From a virus: a stretch of DNA of 26,483 nt. Positions 23,277-26,483 of the stretch are shown here, piece after piece. Position 1 is the first letter of the stretch; every line of letters starts with the position of its first letter. The translations under genes and the position numbers were made by a program. Under the pieces are notes generated by a model. That model was not told the DNA's origin. It was given only the letters and a program-made list of their open reading frames with translations, and searched no databases. Where the stretch lies: IMG/VR virus record IMGVR_UViG_3300027771_000083, positions 1 through 26,483 of that record; one strand, 5' to 3'.

Positions 23277-23870
23277 ATGCGACAAACCTTATATATCATT
23301 GATGATTTTTATGAAAACCCAGACGAGGTACGCGAGCAAGCTTTAAAAATGCACTACTTTAAAGCAGGGCACGGAAACTATCCGGGTGTAAGAACTGACC
23401 CTGTAAGTGAGTACGATTCTGAAATTATAAAGAAATACATTCAAGACAAGATTTTAAAAGAAGAAATTACCTATTGGCCCCGAGAGGCTAACACGGCTTT
23501 TCAGTTTACCACAGAAACAGATAGGTCATGGATTCACCACGATGCGACAACATGGGCCGCGGTTTGCTATCTAACCCCAGACGCTGAGAAAGAAACAGGG
23601 ACGGCTATTTTTAGAAACAAAGAGACGGGAATACATTGGTGGAATCCAGACGATGAGGCAACAGAGTTTAATTATTCTAAAGGTCTGGGGAACCCCATGA
23701 AAAACGAATTGTGGGAGACTATCACCGAGGTTAGCAACGTTTACAACCGAATGGTTATCTACAGGGGTAATATGTACCACAGCTCAATGAAAGCGGGTTT
23801 TGGGACTTGCGTAAAAACAGGCCGGTTGTTTCAGACGTTTTTCTTTAATACGGCAGGGGGTCTAAAATGA
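23277..23870 (+). CDS. 2-oxoglutarate/Fe(II)-oxygenase-like protein (DUF6445-like), copy 1
   Basis: 197 residues with the layout of a non-haem Fe(II)/2-oxoglutarate dioxygenase. The HxD motif is in WIHHDATTW (His87, Asp89), the distal His in NMYHSS (His168), and the 2-oxoglutarate-binding Arg in TGRLFQTFFF (Arg183), with normal spacing. The N-terminal IIDDFYENPDEVREQAL and VCYLTPD segments match DUF6445-type proteins. The substrate is unknown. It lies within the fibre region, overlaps its paralogue (ATGA) and is 1.1 kb from a collagen-like gene, so a structural protein or glycan could be the target (inference). AAAAGGAAAA precedes the ATG. The 80-base gap before it holds nothing clear. Confidence 0.82.
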   Translation: MRQTLYIIDDFYENPDEVREQALKMHYFKAGHGNYPGVRTDPVSEYDSEIIKKYIQDKILKEEITYWPREANTAFQFTTETDRSWIHHDATTWAAVCYLTPDAEKETGTAIFRNKETGIHWWNPDDEATEFNYSKGLGNPMKNELWETITEVSNVYNRMVIYRGNMYHSSMKAGFGTCVKTGRLFQTFFFNTAGGLK

Positions 23871-24433
23871 GACAAGAACCCGAGGTTATGGTTTTTGACA
23901 ATTTCTTTCACGACCCCGACTCAATAAGGGCGGAGGTATTAGGAAGAGACTTCGGCACGGGCGGCAGTAACTTCCCTTCTCAGAAAGCAGAACCCGAAAC
24001 CCCAGAGTATCAGGAAGTAATCAAAAAACACATTGAGAATAGAATTCTTGGGCGACCAATCAGCTATTGGGAAAAAAGTTATAACACTTGCTGGCAGTAC
24101 TCGATAAAAGGCCAAAAACAGCCCGTACACCACGATCATGGAAAGTATGTGGCGATTGTATACCTTACGCCCGACGCTCCCGTAGCGGCAGGCACCGGAC
24201 TATATCGGCACATCGAAAGCGGCATCTCAGTTTGGGATCAGGAAGACCCCGCCACGTATCCCGCAGCGTTGAACACTGGGGCCGATGAGGATACATGGGA
24301 ACAAGTGGCATTTTTTGGAAACGTTTACAACAGGCTAATAATATTCAACGCCCAACACTACCATAAGGGCGCCGGGACTTTCGGCACTAACAAAGAAGAC
24401 GGGCGACTTTATTGCACATACTTCTTTTCGTAA
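23867..24433 (+). CDS. 2-oxoglutarate/Fe(II)-oxygenase-like protein, copy 2
   Basis: 188 residues, a clear paralogue of the preceding gene: MVFDNFFHDPDSIRAEVL matches the first copy's start, and VHHDHGKYVAIVYLTPDAP carries HxD (His88, Asp90), with distal His166 in QHYHKG and Arg180 in GRLYCTYFF. All metal and co-substrate ligands are kept in both copies, which argues for two active enzymes rather than one decaying duplicate. The sequences have diverged well outside the motifs, so the duplication is not recent. It starts inside the stop of copy 1, implying coupled translation and perhaps a heteromer. Confidence 0.82.
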   Translation: MRQEPEVMVFDNFFHDPDSIRAEVLGRDFGTGGSNFPSQKAEPETPEYQEVIKKHIENRILGRPISYWEKSYNTCWQYSIKGQKQPVHHDHGKYVAIVYLTPDAPVAAGTGLYRHIESGISVWDQEDPATYPAALNTGADEDTWEQVAFFGNVYNRLIIFNAQHYHKGAGTFGTNKEDGRLYCTYFFS

Positions 24434-24453
24434 AACAAGTATCACAAAACCAC

Positions 24454-24493
24454 GGCTGCCCATAGGCGGCTTCAAAACACCCATAGGAGTTTT
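24454..24493 (+). promoter_or_regulatory. Two consecutive CATA-loop hairpins, the second holding the ribosome binding site
   Basis: Hairpin 1 pairs GCTGCC (24455-24460) with GGCGGC (24465-24470) across a CATA loop. Hairpin 2 pairs AAAACACC with GGAGTTTT (24474-24481 with 24486-24493, one mismatch), also with a CATA loop. AGGAG (24485-24489) of the following gene is in hairpin 2, so its translation may depend on the hairpin opening. Confidence 0.5.
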
Positions 24494-24498
24494 AACAA

Positions 24499-24978
24499 AT
24501 GAGAATTTCAGGAATTGAGAATTACATCGGCGGGGCAGATAATGTAAAATCTCTTTCACTAATCCAAGGAGAGCAAAGAGTACTTGGCGGCCAAATTTTA
24601 AATCCAGACGGAACACCGGTAGATATTACAAGCTTTGCAATCACAGCGAAGGTTGATTTTTACTTGGCGGATGTTACGGTAACATCCCGTTCAATGGCAA
24701 TTACAAACCTAGTGCAAAACGCAGCCGCAAAAACCCACACCCTCGCAGGTATCAAAACAATCGCAGCGGAAGGTAAATTTACAATCACGGTGCCAAAAGA
24801 TTTTTACGTAACCACGGCAAACGATCAAATTGAAATTGATACAGACTTAACAGTCAACGTGCCATTGGCTGTAATGTATATTGATTATGATACGGATTCA
24901 GGTTCAACAGATTCCACAATCAGGGCAAGCCGAATGGTTTTAGTTATTCGTCGCGGTTCGCCATCGGTAGGACTATAA
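24499..24978 (+). CDS. Small beta-rich tail/baseplate-associated protein candidate
   Basis: 159 residues. SLSLIQGEQRVLGGQILNPDGTPVDITSFAITAKVDFYLADVTVTS resembles the N-terminal Ig-like domain of baseplate or fibre proteins (BppU-N-type: a gain or linear-property term, then DGTPxDLTGxTIxAKV). This, with its place between the oxygenase genes and the collagen-like gene, suggests a virion surface part. The first residues MRISGIENYIGGADN are not recognised. GGAG with a seven- to nine-base spacing precedes the ATG. The function is inferred with moderate support. Confidence 0.6.
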   Translation: MRISGIENYIGGADNVKSLSLIQGEQRVLGGQILNPDGTPVDITSFAITAKVDFYLADVTVTSRSMAITNLVQNAAAKTHTLAGIKTIAAEGKFTITVPKDFYVTTANDQIEIDTDLTVNVPLAVMYIDYDTDSGSTDSTIRASRMVLVIRRGSPSVGL

Positions 24979-24988
24979 GGGGTTTAAT

Positions 24989-26483
24989 ATGTCGGATGAT
25001 AATTTTTTAGTTAACCTTTCAGAAGACAGCTTTGAAGTAACTTTTGGAGAAGATACTTTTGGAGTTGAGCTTTCAGAAGACAGCTTTGAGGTAAATTTTT
25101 CAGAAGCTGGAATACAAGGCCCAATAGGCCTGCAAGGTGACATTGGTCTTCAAGGCGACGTTGGCCTTCAAGGTGACATTGGCCTTCAAGGCCTCCAAGG
25201 TGACATTGGCCTTCAAGGCTTAATTGGTCTTCAAGGTGACATTGGCCTTCAAGGTGCTATTGGTCTTCAAGGTGACATTGGACTTCAAGGACTCCAAGGC
25301 GACATAGGTCTTCAAGGCTTAATTGGTCTTCAAGGCGACGTTGGTCTTCAAGGTGACATTGGCCTTCAAGGTCTCCAAGGCGACATAGGTCTTCAAGGCT
25401 TAATTGGTCTTCAAGGCGACGTTGGCCTTCAAGGTGACATTGGCCTTCAAGGTCTCCAAGGCGACATAGGTCTTCAAGGCTTAATTGGTCTTCAAGGCGA
25501 CGTTGGCCTTCAAGGTGACATTGGCCTTCAAGGTGACATTGGCCTTCAAGGACTCCAAGGTGACATTGGCCTTCAAGGTGCTATTGGCCTCCAAGGTGAC
25601 ATTGGCCTTCAAGGTGACATTGGCCTTCAAGGTCTCCAAGGCGACATTGGCCTTCAAGGTGCTATTGGTCTTCAAGGTGACATTGGCCTTCAAGGTGCTA
25701 TTGGTCTTCAAGGTGACATTGGCCTTCAAGGCCTCCAAGGCGACATAGGTCTTCAAGGCTTAATTGGTCTTCAAGGTGACATTGGCCTTCAAGGCCTCCA
25801 AGGCGACATAGGTCTTCAAGGCTTAATTGGTCTTCAAGGCGACGTTGGCCTTCAAGGTGACATTGGCCTTCAAGGTCTCCAAGGCGACATAGGTCTTCAA
25901 GGCTTAATTGGTCTTCAAGGCGACGTTGGCCTTCAAGGTGACATTGGCCTTCAAGGACTCCAAGGTGACATTGGCCTTCAAGGTGCTATTGGTCTTCAAG
26001 GTGACATTGGCCTTCAAGGTGCTATTGGTCTTCAAGGTGACATTGGCCTTCAAGGCGCTATTGGTCTTCAAGGTCTTATAGGCCTTCAAGGTGACCAAGG
26101 TGACATTGGCCTTCAAGGTGCTATTGGTCTTCAAGGTGACATTGGCCTTCAAGGTGCTATTGGTCTTCAAGGTCTTATAGGTCTTCAAGGTGACATTGGC
26201 CTTCAAGGTGCTATTGGTCTTCAAGGTGACATTGGCCTTCAAGGTACTATTGGTCTTCAAGGTCTTATAGGTCTTCAAGGTGACCAAGGTGACATTGGCC
26301 TTCAAGGTCTTCAAGGTGCTATTGGTCTTCAAGGTCTTATAGGTCTTCAAGGTGACCAAGGTGACATTGGCCTTCAAGGTGCTATTGGTCTTCAAGGTGA
26401 CATTGGCCTTCAAGGCGCTATTGGTCTTCAAGGTCTTATAGGCCTTCAAGGTGACCAAGGTGACATTGGCCTTCAAGGTGCTA
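24989..26483 (+). CDS. Collagen-like fibre protein, 3' end outside window
   Basis: The frame starts at ATG 24989 (GGGG eight bases upstream) and stays open to the window end, so at least 498 residues. Residues 1-40 are acidic, with a duplicated LSEDSFEV[TN]F (residues 10-19 and 28-37). From residue 41, Gly-X-Y triplets run without interruption for about 152 triplets. The X-Y pairs are almost only LQ, DI, DV, LI, AI, LQ and DQ; only one Pro (GPI) and no Lys are present. This should form a trimeric triple-helical or similar rod in a fibre. Very low Pro is unusual for a collagen helix; bacterial and phage collagens often compensate with charged and Gln residues. The frame was checked by the position of GGT codons early, mid and late in the repeat. 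Confidence 0.88.
   Translation, partial: MSDDNFLVNLSEDSFEVTFGEDTFGVELSEDSFEVNFSEAGIQGPIGLQGDIGLQGDVGLQGDIGLQGLQGDIGLQGLIGLQGDIGLQGAIGLQGDIGLQGLQGDIGLQGLIGLQGDVGLQGDIGLQGLQGDIGLQGLIGLQGDVGLQGDIGLQGLQGDIGLQGLIGLQGDVGLQGDIGLQGDIGLQGLQGDIGLQGAIGLQGDIGLQGDIGLQGLQGDIGLQGAIGLQGDIGLQGAIGLQGDIGLQGLQGDIGLQGLIGLQGDIGLQGLQGDIGLQGLIGLQGDVGLQGDIGLQGLQGDIGLQGLIGLQGDVGLQGDIGLQGLQGDIGLQGAIGLQGDIGLQGAIGLQGDIGLQGAIGLQGLIGLQGDQGDIGLQGAIGLQGDIGLQGAIGLQGLIGLQGDIGLQGAIGLQGDIGLQGTIGLQGLIGLQGDQGDIGLQGLQGAIGLQGLIGLQGDQGDIGLQGAIGLQGDIGLQGAIGLQGLIGLQGDQGDIGLQGA
25109..26483 (+). repeat. Collagen-coding tandem repeat DNA
   Basis: Near-identical 9-base and 18-base units (GGTCTTCAAGGTGACATT and variants) fill 1375 bases and continue past the window. 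Higher-order blocks recur, for example ones combining CTCCAAGGCGACATAGGTCT with a GCTTAATTGGTCTTCAAGG segment. Repeat number is likely to vary by slippage or recombination, and assembly length here should be treated with caution. Long open frames on the other strand and in other frames are by-products of the repeat. Confidence 0.9.

Noticed and set aside
25481-26476. Long open frames on the minus strand and in other frames across the collagen repeat
   Set aside because: They are produced by the 9-base repeat itself; the products are low-complexity and lack start signals.
25109-26483. CRISPR-like array
   Set aside because: Units are multiples of nine bases in one open reading frame, with no unique spacers.

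Overview
The window is part of a tailed double-stranded DNA phage genome (Caudoviricetes). Every gene I can support lies on the + strand. The morphogenesis set is that of a siphovirus with an HK97-type head: P27-like small terminase, large terminase, HK97-type portal, prohead protease, major capsid protein, connectors, tail tube, frameshifted tail chaperones, tape measure and a J-like tail tip. A single-subunit, T7-type RNA polymerase sits just upstream, an uncommon combination for a long-tailed phage. Base composition and gene style fit a phage of a Gram-negative, possibly aquatic, bacterium, but no host gene is present and I do not name a host.

Layout. (1) 2-1612: C-terminal part of the phage RNA polymerase, cut by the window edge. 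(2) 1613-2361: about 750 bases without a protein gene but dense in RNA signals. It holds a UUCG terminator, two copies of an SP6-like promoter (25 identical bases), a complete type I hammerhead ribozyme (1880-1967), a large structured RNA closed by 7 + 13 base pairs (1971-2132), a long imperfect hairpin (2142-2224) and a sigma70-type promoter (2300-2327). This is the most unusual part of the window. (3) 2362-3758: small early or packaging-adjacent genes, including an HNH nuclease and an 79-residue conserved phage protein that apparently starts at ATT. (4) 3937-10164: packaging and head genes. (5) 10220-16273: connectors, tail tube, chaperones, tape measure and a distal tail protein. (6) 16270-22535: tail tip and a repeat-rich tail fibre carrying a carbohydrate-binding-like domain. 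(7) 22538 to the end: fibre accessory genes, two tandem 2-oxoglutarate/Fe(II) oxygenase-like paralogues, a baseplate/fibre-like small protein and a long collagen-like protein that runs off the window.

Working together. The phage polymerase probably transcribes from the two SP6-like promoters into the ribozyme and structured RNA. The hammerhead would cut after A1961, leaving a new 5' end only ten bases before the big closing stem. The structural genes are tightly packed, with several ATGA overlaps, and are divided by strong hairpin terminators after the capsid gene, the tail tube gene and the tail tip gene, which would help set protein ratios. No copy of the SP6-like promoter was seen inside the structural block, so it is probably read from upstream or by host polymerase.
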